64,000 nucleotides of DNA from Marinobacter nauticus (GCF_019801015.1 NZ_JAHVJZ010000008.1:143340-207339), one strand, 5' to 3'. Counted from the first letter of the stretch, positions 23,576 through 31,755 are shown. Notes: generated from the letters alone by a model not told the origin. Numbers and translations: made by a program.

Positions 23576-25036
23576 TTAACGCAGTGCGGCAATCGCCTGA
23601 CGGATGCCCGCGCCGTAGGCCGGGTCAGCCTGCTCAAAGTGGGTCAGCATCCGGTCCTGAACCTCACCACTGGCCTGGCTCAGGGTGGCGGCAATGGTCT
23701 CAAACAGCGCCTGCTGCTGTTCCGCGTTCATCAGTCGGAACAGATCACCGGCCTGGGCGTAATCGTCCTCAACGGTCTTATCGTAGCGCGCCATCGCCCC
23801 TTCGATGTCCATCGGCGGCTCCGCGTACTGGTTCTGCTGAGCCGGGCCATTCTGGCTGTTGGGGCCGTAATTCACGCCACCAGCACTGTCCGGGCTGCGA
23901 CCGTGGAAGGGGCAACCGGTTCCGGCCATGGCACCGCCCCGCTGGTAATGGTTCGCCTGACTGGCGTGAGGGCAGTTCACCGGCAGCTGGTTGTAGTTGG
24001 CGCCAATGCGGTAACGCTGAGCGTCCGCGTAGGCAAACAAACGGGCCTGCAGCATTTTGTCCGGGGAAGCGCCGACACCGGGCACCAGGTTGGACGGGGC
24101 CAGGGCCGCCTGCTCCACTTCGTTGAAGTAGTTCTCCGGGTTGCGATTCAGCTCCAGCACGCCAATCTCGATCAGCGGGTAATCCTTATGAGGCCACACT
24201 TTGGTCAGGTCGAACGGATTGAGGTGGTACTTCTGCGCATCGGCTTCCGGCATGATCTGCACGTTCACAGACCACTTCGGAAACTCACCATCCTCGATGG
24301 CGCCATACAGGTCGCGCTGAGCGTGATCCGGGTCGATCCCCTTCAATCTGTCCGCCTGCTCATTGGACAGGTTTTTGATGCCCTGCTGCGTCTTAAAGTG
24401 GAACTTCACCCAGAACCGTTCGCCCTTTTCATTCCACAGCGAGAAGGTGTGGCTGCCGTAGCCGTTCATATGACGGTAGCTGGCCGGAATGCCACGATCC
24501 GACATCAGGATGGTGACCTGGTGCAGCGCCTCCGGATTCAGTGACCAGAAGTCCCACATCGCCTGGGGATCTTTCATATTGGTTTTCGGGTTGCGCTTCT
24601 GAGTGTGGATAAAGTCCGGGAACTTAATGCCATCACGCAGGAAGAACACCGGCGTGTTGTTGCCCACAATGTCGTGGTTGCCGTTGGCGGTGTAGAAGCG
24701 CACCGCGAAGCCACGGGGGTCACGCTCAGCATCGGCGGAGCCGGATTCGCCCCCAACAGTGGAGAAGCGCAGGAACGCTTCACTCTGCTTACCCACGCCA
24801 CGAAGGTGATCAGCGATGGTGTATTCGGACAGATCGCGGGTCAGGGTAAAGGTACCGTAGGCGCCAGAGCCTTTAGCGTGCACCACGCGCTCCGGGATGC
24901 GCTCACGGTTAAAGTGAGCCAGCTTCTCAATCAGTTGCCAGTCCTGCAGCATGACGCCACCACGGGCTCCGGCGCTCAGGCTGTTCTGATCATCAGCAAT
25001 GGGGGCGCCGTTTTGGCTAGTCAGTCGTTGAGTCAT
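23576..25036 (-). CDS. Monofunctional heme catalase
   Basis: Catalase turns hydrogen peroxide into water and oxygen. The 486-residue protein is a small-subunit (clade 3 type) catalase: distal His53 in [12 protein letters not shown], Asn near residue 126 in VGNNTPVFF, and proximal heme Tyr336 in [14 protein letters not shown]. No signal peptide is visible, so it is cytoplasmic. The C-terminal extension is short, as expected for this clade. An OxyR site was not recognised upstream; a FNR-like sequence lies at 25203-25216. It could be named katA or katB by different schemes. Confidence 0.93.
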   Translation of the reverse strand: MTQRLTSQNGAPIADDQNSLSAGARGGVMLQDWQLIEKLAHFNRERIPERVVHAKGSGAYGTFTLTRDLSEYTIADHLRGVGKQSEAFLRFSTVGGESGSADAERDPRGFAVRFYTANGNHDIVGNNTPVFFLRDGIKFPDFIHTQKRNPKTNMKDPQAMWDFWSLNPEALHQVTILMSDRGIPASYRHMNGYGSHTFSLWNEKGERFWVKFHFKTQQGIKNLSNEQADRLKGIDPDHAQRDLYGAIEDGEFPKWSVNVQIMPEADAQKYHLNPFDLTKVWPHKDYPLIEIGVLELNRNPENYFNEVEQAALAPSNLVPGVGASPDKMLQARLFAYADAQRYRIGANYNQLPVNCPHASQANHYQRGGAMAGTGCPFHGRSPDSAGGVNYGPNSQNGPAQQNQYAEPPMDIEGAMARYDKTVEDDYAQAGDLFRLMNAEQQQALFETIAATLSQASGEVQDRMLTHFEQADPAYGAGIRQAIAALR

Positions 25037-25202
25037 GGTGGGAATCCTCGTTCTCAGTCCCGTTCAGGGACGCAATCCAGTCATAAAGGCCATGCCACAT
25101 GGGGGCCTCCGTTCAATCTCTGAAAACGATAATAGGACCAAGACCCAATCGAATCTAACAAGTTAAGGGGGTCAAGATGTTCGTTTTTTGCGATTAAATA
25201 AA

Positions 25203-25216
25203 CTGATCTGAATCAA
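25203..25216 (-). promoter_or_regulatory. FNR-like sequence upstream of the catalase gene
   Basis: CTGAT-CTGA-ATCAA matches the FNR consensus TTGAT-N4-ATCAA at 9 of 10 positions. It lies about 170 bp upstream of the catalase start and downstream of the terminator of the next gene. Function is inferred only. Confidence 0.35.
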
Positions 25217-25255
25217 GGAAATCTTAGTGCGATGACCAATCCTCTGGCGCAAATA

Positions 25256-25284
25256 CAAAAAAGCCCGCCGTATGGCGGGCTTTC
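25256..25284 (-). terminator. Terminator of the small conserved protein gene
   Basis: AAGCCCGCC and GGCGGGCTT pair over GTAT; the minus-strand transcript then runs into a T-tract. Confidence 0.85.
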
Positions 25285-25299
25285 AGCGGAGCCGGAGGC

Positions 25300-25683
25300 T
25301 TACTCCTGGTGGTAGCTGCCTTCCCAGTCGCCGTAGTTGGCGTCGCCGGCCAGGATGGTCAGTTCCGGCGCCTGGCCGAAGATCTGACCCAGTACCGCTG
25401 AAACGGAAGCCACGACGTCGTCCACGCTGCCCTGCTCAGTGAAGTAGCTGACGGCAACATGGAACTGGTTGTTGAAGTAAGCGATAAACAGGTCCCAGCC
25501 CTGTTCAGCCTGCAGGGCAGTCAGGGCGTCATCCAGCGCGTCAAACTGCTCAATCTCCTGGGAAAAACGAAACTCCACGCAGGTTTCAGCAAACGGGCCC
25601 AGCGCGAACTTCTTCAGGTGACGGGCTTTGTGGTGAGACTTGATGGCCGGTTTGGCCTGCTCAGGCACGGCAATAATGGACAT
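25300..25683 (-). CDS. Conserved hypothetical protein, 127 aa
   Basis: The product is soluble and mixed alpha/beta, with the start MSIIAVPEQAKPAIKSHHKARHL and a central region containing DLFIAYFNNQFHVAVSYF. No family is recognised and no catalytic motif is seen. The ATG at 25683 is preceded by GAGGAAAA; upstream extension would add non-conserved residues. It appears to be a single-gene unit with its own terminator. Confidence 0.7.
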   Translation of the reverse strand: MSIIAVPEQAKPAIKSHHKARHLKKFALGPFAETCVEFRFSQEIEQFDALDDALTALQAEQGWDLFIAYFNNQFHVAVSYFTEQGSVDDVVASVSAVLGQIFGQAPELTILAGDANYGDWEGSYHQE

Positions 25684-25758
25684 GGCGTTTTCCTCAGGGT
25701 GAACGCCGGACAATCCGGCGAATGGCCGCAGAGTACGCGAGGGCCGATGTGGGTGCAA

Positions 25759-25784
25759 TAAAAAAGGCCGCAACCCGTGCGGCC
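25759..25784 (-). terminator. Terminator of the 54-aa membrane protein gene
   Basis: GGCCGCA and TGCGGCC pair over ACCCG; a run of seven T follows on the minus strand. Confidence 0.85.
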
Positions 25785-25809
25785 AAACCCCAAGTGCGAG
25801 CGATGCGGT

Positions 25810-25974
25810 TCACTGCTCCTGTTTAACAGGCAATGAAACCGGCACCGAGCGACCCTGATACCACTCGATGATCCCCCAAACCAGGCCAAAGATCACAAAG
25901 GGTACCGCAAGAAAGATCACGGTATAGATGAACAGATAGGAAAGCCCTACCGCTAATACGCTGCCTAAGCTCAT
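25810..25974 (-). CDS. Small one-helix membrane protein, 54 aa (paralogue A)
   Basis: The product is MSLGSVLAVGLSYLFIYTVI and so on, with one or two hydrophobic segments over residues 5-37 (AVPFVIFGLVWGIIEWYQ) and a short polar tail. CGGAGGTGG precedes the ATG at 25974. It is clearly related to the 58-aa protein at 31133-31309: shared positions include MS-G, YLF, VP--I--LV-G and a Glu near residue 37. Both flank the respiratory cytochrome cluster. No named family is recognised. A role with a membrane redox complex is only inferred. Confidence 0.65.
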   Translation of the reverse strand: MSLGSVLAVGLSYLFIYTVIFLAVPFVIFGLVWGIIEWYQGRSVPVSLPVKQEQ

Positions 25975-26130
25975 GACCACCTCCGATTGCCACTCAATGC
26001 CCTTACAGTTAGCCCGGATCCGAAAGGAAAATAAATGCATTAGGCCGAGTGTTGCCGGATCCGGAGCACTGCCGTTGCTGATCCCGTAAGCGCCAATTCC
26101 CGGTTGCAAAAAAGCGACCCGGGCAAACAC

Positions 26131-26154
26131 AAAAAAGGCCCCCGAAGGGGCCTT
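26131..26154 (-). terminator. Terminator of the multiheme cytochrome gene
   Basis: AAGGCCCC and GGGGCCTT pair over CGAA; a T-run follows on the minus strand. Confidence 0.85.
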
Positions 26155-26198
26155 ATCACTTGCAGGGCAGAGGGCGTACCCCCTGGTTCAAACGGGAC

Positions 26199-28163
26199 TC
26201 ACCGTTCAAACACGTGGAACACGTCGATGCCGAATGTCTTGCCCTCTGCGTGGCAGGTCGCACAGGACTCCGCGGACTTGGTGGTGTACCAGAGCGGATC
26301 CGCCACCGCGTCGATCTCGCCACCATTCTGCTGCATGTGGTTCAGCGCCGACTCACTGGTGTGGCACGCGTAGCAGTTGGCCGTAATCGGGCTGGCCATC
26401 AGGCCACGACTGCCACCATGGAACGCACGGGCCAGCATGTACTGATTGGGAATGGCATAGAGGTCGATGCCGTCAGCGTGGCAGGTCACGCAGTTTTCCG
26501 CATTCAGCTTGGTGGCCGAGTTGGCGTCATCGGTACCGATGCCGCTGCCCACGCCCCAGTGCATGGAGTGCACCATTGGACCGAAGCCCGGTGCAGACCC
26601 CGCGGAGTTACGGTTTTGGCCATTGTTATGACACGCCACACAATCCCAGCCGCCGTTCTGGTAGCTGCCGTTCTTGTGATAGTTGGTCTCACTGTTGTGG
26701 CAGGAGATGCAGCTGTCACTGGTCACCGACAGTCGGCGATCAAACTCACTGACTTTGGTGAAGGTCGGTGCGGTCACCCCGGACTCGAAGTAATCGGTAG
26801 AGACCACTTCGGAGTAGGTGGTAAAGGACACGCCGTCCTTGCCATCGTCATCCACCCAACCGGTTTGCGGGAAGGTGACCCGGGTGCTCGCCAGGAAGTG
26901 GCCCGGCGTAAAGTCGGTGCCATCACTGCCTTCTACGGCCAGCAGTTCCGGGAAGCAGATGGAACGGGTGCCATCTTCGCGTTCGACGTACTGGTCAGCA
27001 CCGCGGGCAATGGCCCGGCCGGTGATGCCCTGACCGTCGTAACCGTGGATATAGGCTCCGGCGTAGGTCAGCTCATGGGCAGCGTACATCTCGCCGATGT
27101 TGAGTTGAGTTTCGGTCTCGCCTTCCACCTTAAACAACTTCAGATCGGTACAAACCGCACCGGTGCTGTTGTCCCAGACCACGTCGGCGTCGTAATAGGG
27201 CATCGACGTGGTGGTGTAGTGGCTGTCACGGATCATCTCGATCTCAGTCAACGCCGCTTTCTGCGCATGGATGGCACGCACATCAAAGTCCGGATTGGTG
27301 TTGGGGCTCATCTCACCCACCGCCGCGCCCGGATTGTGGCAATCCACGCAGCCGGGGCCAGCGATGCTGGTATTGATCGGGGCAGTCTCGTGGCAGGTGG
27401 CACAGTTCATCACCGTGAAGTCACGCTCAAAGCCTTTTTCCGGGTGATTGACGTGCGCGATCTTGGAGAGGGTGTTGGTGGCATAGCCGCCATTCTCATC
27501 CGCTCTGGATACCGAGTTGTGACACACCAGACAGCCGCCCACCAGATCGGTTTCCCCTTCCAGATCCATGGCGGTGTAGCTGGGGTGTTTCAGGCTGCTG
27601 GTGGCGTAGTCCACGTGGCAGGCATTACAGGAGTCGGTGGTGCTGGTGTGGCTGTTCTCCGGCTTATCCACCACCAGCGGTGAAGAGCGCATAATGGGTC
27701 CGCTGGAGGCCCCGACGCGCAGCCATACCAGGCCCTCTTCACCAGCGGTGACATTAGGCATTGGCAGGGTAAAGGTGTATTGACCCGGTTCCCCCATCTC
27801 CAGGGTGGCCCCTTCGGTGCTCATGGAGCCGTAGCCGCCAAGCGTGCCCTCACCACTTCGACTCAGGACGAAGCCCCGGCTGGTCCAGGAAGCAAACTTC
27901 CCTTCAGCGGCGTCCAGGCCAACCACCAGGGTGCCTTCCTGATCCGTCACTTCGAATTCGTACACCAGCTTGCCCTCTTCGACGGCGTAGCTGATCACCT
28001 TAACCTGGGTGGACTCGGTCGCATCCACGGTCGGCGGCGGTGTACCCGGTCCCGGGGGGCCCGGTTCACCCGGGGCGCCATCTTTGCCGTCGTCGGCACA
28101 TCCCGCCAGCGCCATCGCAGCGGACATCAGCAATACCAGATGCGGCTTCCTGAACTGTTTCAT
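26199..28163 (-). CDS. OmcA/MtrC-family outer-membrane multiheme cytochrome lipoprotein
   Basis: These cytochromes sit on the outer surface and pass electrons to extracellular acceptors such as Fe(III) and Mn(IV). The 654-residue protein has a lipoprotein signal (AMALAGCADD), a collagen-like Gly-X-Y linker (KDGAPGEPGPPGP), a beta domain, a first heme module (CNACH, CLVCH, CATCH, CVDCH), a second beta domain, and a second heme module (CISCH, CVACH, CVTCH, CYACH, CATCH). Nine CxxCH motifs are visible, while most family members have ten or more. The ATG at 28163 was chosen because GGGAG lies five bases upstream. No porin-cytochrome partner (MtrAB) is in the window. A CRP-like site lies about 75-90 bp upstream. 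Confidence 0.9.
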   Translation of the reverse strand: MKQFRKPHLVLLMSAAMALAGCADDGKDGAPGEPGPPGPGTPPPTVDATESTQVKVISYAVEEGKLVYEFEVTDQEGTLVVGLDAAEGKFASWTSRGFVLSRSGEGTLGGYGSMSTEGATLEMGEPGQYTFTLPMPNVTAGEEGLVWLRVGASSGPIMRSSPLVVDKPENSHTSTTDSCNACHVDYATSSLKHPSYTAMDLEGETDLVGGCLVCHNSVSRADENGGYATNTLSKIAHVNHPEKGFERDFTVMNCATCHETAPINTSIAGPGCVDCHNPGAAVGEMSPNTNPDFDVRAIHAQKAALTEIEMIRDSHYTTTSMPYYDADVVWDNSTGAVCTDLKLFKVEGETETQLNIGEMYAAHELTYAGAYIHGYDGQGITGRAIARGADQYVEREDGTRSICFPELLAVEGSDGTDFTPGHFLASTRVTFPQTGWVDDDGKDGVSFTTYSEVVSTDYFESGVTAPTFTKVSEFDRRLSVTSDSCISCHNSETNYHKNGSYQNGGWDCVACHNNGQNRNSAGSAPGFGPMVHSMHWGVGSGIGTDDANSATKLNAENCVTCHADGIDLYAIPNQYMLARAFHGGSRGLMASPITANCYACHTSESALNHMQQNGGEIDAVADPLWYTTKSAESCATCHAEGKTFGIDVFHVFER

Positions 28164-28612
28164 CATCACTCCCATATATTTTTCACGGTGCATCTTGCAC
28201 CCGTAAAAAAACATATCGACTTGGTCGTCTATGGGAGGTGAGTCAGTTCACCAAACGCAGTCAAAATATCCAATAGGTGAATTATTCCGAGTTTAATGAT
28301 AACAACAAGCGCTTTGACCACGAACGGCCAAATGCGCACACCATTAAGACTAATAAAAAGGAAATAGTGGGCTGTTTGTTTTGGTGCAATACGGTGACAT
28401 TTTTAAGATATGGAATCGGCGCTTTTAATTGCTGCAATACTGTTAATAATTTCGCATTATTAATGAAGCCGACTCACAACATATTACTATCATCAATTTG
28501 AACACCTCGGAATATATAAAATATTATAAAAGATATATCCGAACCCCAAGGCCGCATAATTTACACAACCTCAATGACCATCACTCTGATCGTTTTCACA
28601 GTTTTTCAGATA
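28164..28612 (-). promoter_or_regulatory. AT-rich upstream region of the multiheme cytochrome gene
   Basis: The roughly 450 bp are much more AT-rich than the surrounding DNA and hold no convincing gene. A possible -10 (GATATG on the minus strand, 28212-28217) lies near the gene. AT-richness of this kind suits a nucleoid-protein-silenced, multiply regulated promoter. Confidence 0.5.
28237..28252 (-). promoter_or_regulatory. CRP-like operator upstream of the multiheme cytochrome gene
   Basis: The sequence GGTGAGTCAGTTCACC is a perfect inverted repeat with the CRP core GTGA-N6-TCAC. Its centre lies about 30 bp from the possible -10 element GATATG, the class II geometry. CRP controls anaerobic cytochromes in Shewanella. 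Confidence 0.5.
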
Positions 28613-28640
28613 TAAAAAAAGCCACACCGAGGTGTGGCTT
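28613..28640 (-). terminator. Terminator of the nrf-like/tetraheme operon
   Basis: GCCACACC and GGTGTGGC form a stem with a T-run on the minus strand, just after the tetraheme cytochrome gene. Confidence 0.85.
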
Positions 28641-28706
28641 TGACGTCCAGTTGCAGAGCACTGGCATTGAGGCGCGTCCTTGCGATGAGCTTCCTTTTAA
28701 AGTGGC

Positions 28707-28991
28707 TTAATGACAGCTCTCACACCCTTTATTCGGGTCGTGTTCCTCGTGAGTAATGTGGCAATCGCTGCACTCCATTATGCCAGCGTGATCGGCGTGG
28801 ACACCGCCCAGCGCGTTCAGATCTCCGTGGCAATCCGCGCACGCCTTGTTTTCAAAGGCCAGGTCCGTGGAAGGGGTGCCGCCCTCGTGACAGCTCTCAC
28901 AACCCGCCATCTCGGTATGGGTATCGGCAATGGGGGCAGCCAGCACCGCGAAGGGCAGGCAGAAAGCAAGTAACGCAATGATTTTTTTCAC
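28707..28991 (-). CDS. cctA: Small tetraheme periplasmic cytochrome c (CctA/STC-like)
   Basis: CctA is an abundant periplasmic electron shuttle between inner-membrane quinol oxidisers and terminal reductases or outer-membrane conduits. The 94-residue product has a signal peptide (KKIIALLAFCLPFAVLA) and four CxxCH motifs (CESCH, CADCH, CSDCH, CESCH) arranged as in Shewanella small tetraheme cytochrome, including GGCESC-like and TPS segments. Translation starts with GTG after AAGGAG. It is the last gene of the operon with the NrfB-, NrfC- and NrfD-like genes, 21 bp after nrfD. Confidence 0.9.
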   Translation of the reverse strand: MKKIIALLAFCLPFAVLAAPIADTHTEMAGCESCHEGGTPSTDLAFENKACADCHGDLNALGGVHADHAGIMECSDCHITHEEHDPNKGCESCH

Positions 28992-29012
28992 AATAACTCC
29001 TTAACGGCAGGA

Positions 29013-29975
29013 TCAGGCCACGGTCATCTGGCCGGCATAAAGAACAAAGTGGCGGAGCGCGAACACCCCGGTCAGGCTGAGCAGACACAGCGCGGCGACA
29101 AAACCCGACTTGGCGGTCAGCTGCTTCGGCAACGTCCACTGCAGAATCCAGGGCAGAACCATGCCGCAGAACACCACCAGTACCCAGAACACGGTGGACC
29201 AGAACTCACCCATCAGCGCGACCCTGGCTGCTTCAGCGCTGGCGCCGCCAGCAAAGACCAGACCCAGGAAGAAGGTGATAAGCAGGAAGATTTCGGTCAT
29301 CAACACCGGCTTTTCCAGCACATGCACAAAGTGAATGTCATCGCTGTGGGCGGACTCTTTAAAGCAGAGCAGGCTGAACAGAATGGTGGCTGCGGCTCCG
29401 GAGGAGATCCCCGACACCAGGAACAGCACCGGCAGTACCGGGTTGTTCAGCAACGGGAACCCCTTCAGCGCCGACAGCAGGAAGCCGGTGTACGCCCCCA
29501 GTGCCACGGCCAACAGCAGCAGCACCCATTGCATGGCGCCCTCAAGCCGCTTAACCAGATTCAGCAAATTGCCCACCACCGGGAAGCGACGCCCAAACAC
29601 CATCAGAGGCTGATGGAAGATCGCGGCCATATAGAGAAACAGCACCACGATGTAGACCGACAGCACCATCACCCCCCAGAACATCACTGAGGTGGGGTTC
29701 CAGTAGATCATCATCTTCCAGAACTCCAGCGGCTTGGTCAGGTCGATGATCAGGATGCCAAGACCCAGAATCACCGAGACCGGCGCAATCAGCGCCATCG
29801 CTTTGATGATGCCGCTGTCTGCCACCACCTGCCCCTGATGCTCCCGATAGCGCTTTACCGCCATGGCGATCATCACGGAGCCGGCGGAAACCCCCGCCAG
29901 AAACAGGTAGATGGCGATCGGCCAGGGCCAGACCATGGTGTCAAAGTTCAGTACCGAATTGATGGACGGGTTCAT
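29013..29975 (-). CDS. nrfD: NrfD/PsrC-like membrane quinol-oxidising subunit
   Basis: NrfD-type proteins bind quinol in the inner membrane and feed electrons to an iron-sulfur partner. The 320-residue protein has about eight to nine membrane helices and starts NFDTMVWPWPIAIYLFLAGVSAG, typical of the family. Its start overlaps the stop of the iron-sulfur gene. It lacks an adjacent catalytic subunit such as NrfA. The electron acceptor is therefore inferred from the neighbouring cytochromes. Confidence 0.9.
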   Translation of the reverse strand: MNPSINSVLNFDTMVWPWPIAIYLFLAGVSAGSVMIAMAVKRYREHQGQVVADSGIIKAMALIAPVSVILGLGILIIDLTKPLEFWKMMIYWNPTSVMFWGVMVLSVYIVVLFLYMAAIFHQPLMVFGRRFPVVGNLLNLVKRLEGAMQWVLLLLAVALGAYTGFLLSALKGFPLLNNPVLPVLFLVSGISSGAAATILFSLLCFKESAHSDDIHFVHVLEKPVLMTEIFLLITFFLGLVFAGGASAEAARVALMGEFWSTVFWVLVVFCGMVLPWILQWTLPKQLTAKSGFVAALCLLSLTGVFALRHFVLYAGQMTVA

Positions 29976-30634
29976 CAGATCACCTCCCCTTTACCGTGGG
30001 GCACTTTGTAGAGCTTCGGCCGGGTGCCAAGATCCACCTTGTCGCGGTAGGTCTGGCGGACACGAAGCACCTGGACAATGTCGCTGCCGGGGTCGTTCAG
30101 GTCCCCGAAGGTCAGCGCCTTGGTGGGGCACGCTTCCACGCACGCCGGCAGACGGCCCTGGGCCAGGCGGCTCTTACGACAGAAGTCGCACTTATCCACG
30201 GCTTTGGTGACCGGGTCGACGTAGCGCACGCGGTAAGGACAGGCAGCGATGCAGTACTGGCATCCCACGCACTTGTCCGGGTCCACATCCACCACGCCGT
30301 TCTCGTCACGGAAACAGGCGCCGGTGGGGCAGACCGCGATGCAGGCGGCGGTTTCACAGTGCACGCAGCTCTTGCGGTCGAAGCGGTAGTTGGTTTCCGC
30401 CCCTTCGCCATAAGGACCACTGCGCTGGATCTCCAGACGGGTTACCCCTTCCGGCACCTGGTTGGCTTCCCGACAGGCCTGGGCACAGGCTTCACAGCCG
30501 ATGCACTTGGTCTGGTCGAACACCATCGCCAGGTTCTCTTTCTGGGGTTTGGCCGCGCTGCTGCAGCCCGCCAGCGTCACCACCGGAATGGTCAGCGCAC
30601 CGGCAGTCAAAAAACGTCTTCTCGACAGCGACAT
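29975..30634 (-). CDS. nrfC: NrfC-like Tat-exported 4Fe-4S ferredoxin subunit
   Basis: The 219-residue protein has a twin-arginine signal (SLSRRRFLTAGAL) and four ferredoxin cysteine clusters: CIGCEACAQAC, CVHCETAACIAVCP, CVGCQYCIAACP and the CDFC...CVEACP set. This matches NrfC and related subunits that pass electrons from NrfD to a periplasmic partner. The ATG at 30634 shares its A with the stop of the upstream cytochrome gene (TGATG), and its own stop overlaps nrfD, so the three are translationally coupled. Confidence 0.92.
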   Translation of the reverse strand: MSLSRRRFLTAGALTIPVVTLAGCSSAAKPQKENLAMVFDQTKCIGCEACAQACREANQVPEGVTRLEIQRSGPYGEGAETNYRFDRKSCVHCETAACIAVCPTGACFRDENGVVDVDPDKCVGCQYCIAACPYRVRYVDPVTKAVDKCDFCRKSRLAQGRLPACVEACPTKALTFGDLNDPGSDIVQVLRVRQTYRDKVDLGTRPKLYKVPHGKGEVI

Positions 30635-31080
30635 CACTTCACCTCCCCGGTGGTCAGTTGGCTATGGCACTCCACGCAGGTTTGCGTCCGGGCCTTTTCA
30701 TTCAGGCCTTGCATGGGGTCCGTTGCCGGGTGCAACTGGTGGCAGGCGGCACACGATACGCGCGTCTGATGCACATCGTGGGTCCACTCTGCGTCACGCA
30801 GCTTGGTGGCACTGTGGCAGCGCAAACAGTTGGCGTTTTGATCCGCCACTGTGCTCTTGGTGTCGTCACCGAAATACACCAGCGCTTCCTTGTTGCGGGG
30901 GTGACCATCCTGTTCACCGTGGCAACGTACGCAGCTCAGCCCTTTACTGCCGATCTGACTGTGCAGTCCTTCCATGGTGCCGTTGCGCTTATGGCAACGC
31001 ATGCAGGCATCATCCGATGCCCACACCGGGGCCGACAGGCCCAGTACGGCAATCAACGAAATGAAAACGGTTTTGCTCAT
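30634..31080 (-). CDS. nrfB: NrfB-like pentaheme periplasmic cytochrome c
   Basis: The 148-residue product has a signal peptide (KTVFISLIAVLGLSAPVWA) and five CxxCH motifs (CMRCH, CVRCH, CLRCH, CAACH, CVECH), the number found in NrfB. In E. coli, NrfB carries electrons from NrfCD to the nitrite reductase NrfA. The ATG at 31080 was chosen over that at 31083 because GAGG then lies at a workable five-base spacing. The gene is followed directly by the NrfC and NrfD genes. No nrfA is in the window. Confidence 0.88.
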   Translation of the reverse strand: MSKTVFISLIAVLGLSAPVWASDDACMRCHKRNGTMEGLHSQIGSKGLSCVRCHGEQDGHPRNKEALVYFGDDTKSTVADQNANCLRCHSATKLRDAEWTHDVHQTRVSCAACHQLHPATDPMQGLNEKARTQTCVECHSQLTTGEVK

Positions 31081-31096
31081 CATGTCCTCAATCCCA

Positions 31097-31124
31097 TTAA
31101 AAAGGCGCCGCTCAGCGACGCCTT
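31097..31124 (-). terminator. Attenuator-like hairpin after the 58-aa membrane protein gene
   Basis: An AAGGCG-type stem with a mismatch or wobble (31102-31124) is followed by TTTTTAA on the minus strand. It lies between the 58-aa gene and the NrfB gene and could limit read-through. Confidence 0.55.
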
Positions 31125-31132
31125 CGAACGGT

Positions 31133-31309
31133 TTAGTGACCCAGCGCTTTCTGGTGGGCCTCGTGAGCCTCTGCCTCACTCTCTTCTTTCTTGAAGTACT
31201 CATATCCGCCAACCACCAAAGCGGAAATCAGATAGGGCACACCAATAAAGAGAACAAAGAAAAGGAACAGATAAGGAACAACGACTGATAAGAAAGTACC
31301 GAAGCTCAT
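31133..31309 (-). CDS. Small one-helix membrane protein, 58 aa (paralogue B)
   Basis: The product starts MSFGTFLSVVVPYLFLFFVL, continues with a hydrophobic segment (FIGVPYLISALVVGGYEYF) and ends with an acidic, His-rich tail (EAEAHEAHQKALGH). An excellent GGAGG lies upstream of the ATG at 31309. It is related over its first 40 residues to the 54-aa protein at 25810-25974. It is the first gene of the NrfBCD-like cluster and lies just downstream of a FNR-like site. No family name is recognised; it may be an accessory subunit of a membrane redox complex (inference). Confidence 0.7.
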   Translation of the reverse strand: MSFGTFLSVVVPYLFLFFVLFIGVPYLISALVVGGYEYFKKEESEAEAHEAHQKALGH

Positions 31310-31755
31310 AATAACCTCCTGGCTATCTGGGGACCCTCTATGGGCTCATTCCCAATCCCCGAGGTCATTATTAAGGTGTGTCGCCCAGGCTGAAATTGAT
31401 CTTGATCAGTAATATTTTCTCAATCGAAAACCGGCATTTAAAAACACGAGTGCGATTCCAATTACACTATCGCCAAAAATCATATTCCAATTTACAAATT
31501 AGCAAGAATAAAAATGCAATTGCGAAATCAGCAATTGCAGCAAAAAACCGGACACAACTGAAGCAACCTCATGTTAACCAAAGGCTGAGGGTGAAACAGT
31601 TTTCTCGTTTTGTCACCCCCTCACCCCCGGCATCACGAATCGCGTATCCAGAAACAATAATCTGTGAACTTTTGTTCTAGGACACATTTACAGTACTCGC
31701 TATCCGATATTTTAATTTTCGGCATAATTACATTGTTAATTAATTGGGGGCACAA
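31310..31755. promoter_or_regulatory. AT-rich divergent promoter region between the cytochrome cluster and lysR
   Basis: The 446 bp are strongly AT-rich. Besides the FNR-like site at 31396-31409, no gene is supported. TAATAA on the minus strand (31368-31373) could be the -10 of the cytochrome operon. The lysR side (31700-31755) has several AT-rich -10-like sequences. Confidence 0.5.
31396..31409 (-). promoter_or_regulatory. FNR-like operator of the cytochrome operon
   Basis: TTGAT-CTTG-ATCAG matches the FNR consensus at 9 of 10 positions. It is centred about 32 bp from the possible -10 TAATAA, which fits class II activation, with a transcript start near 31361. Confidence 0.55.

Noticed and set aside
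25100..25160. OxyR site upstream of the catalase gene
   Set aside because: The ATAG-like elements are not arranged with the required spacing.
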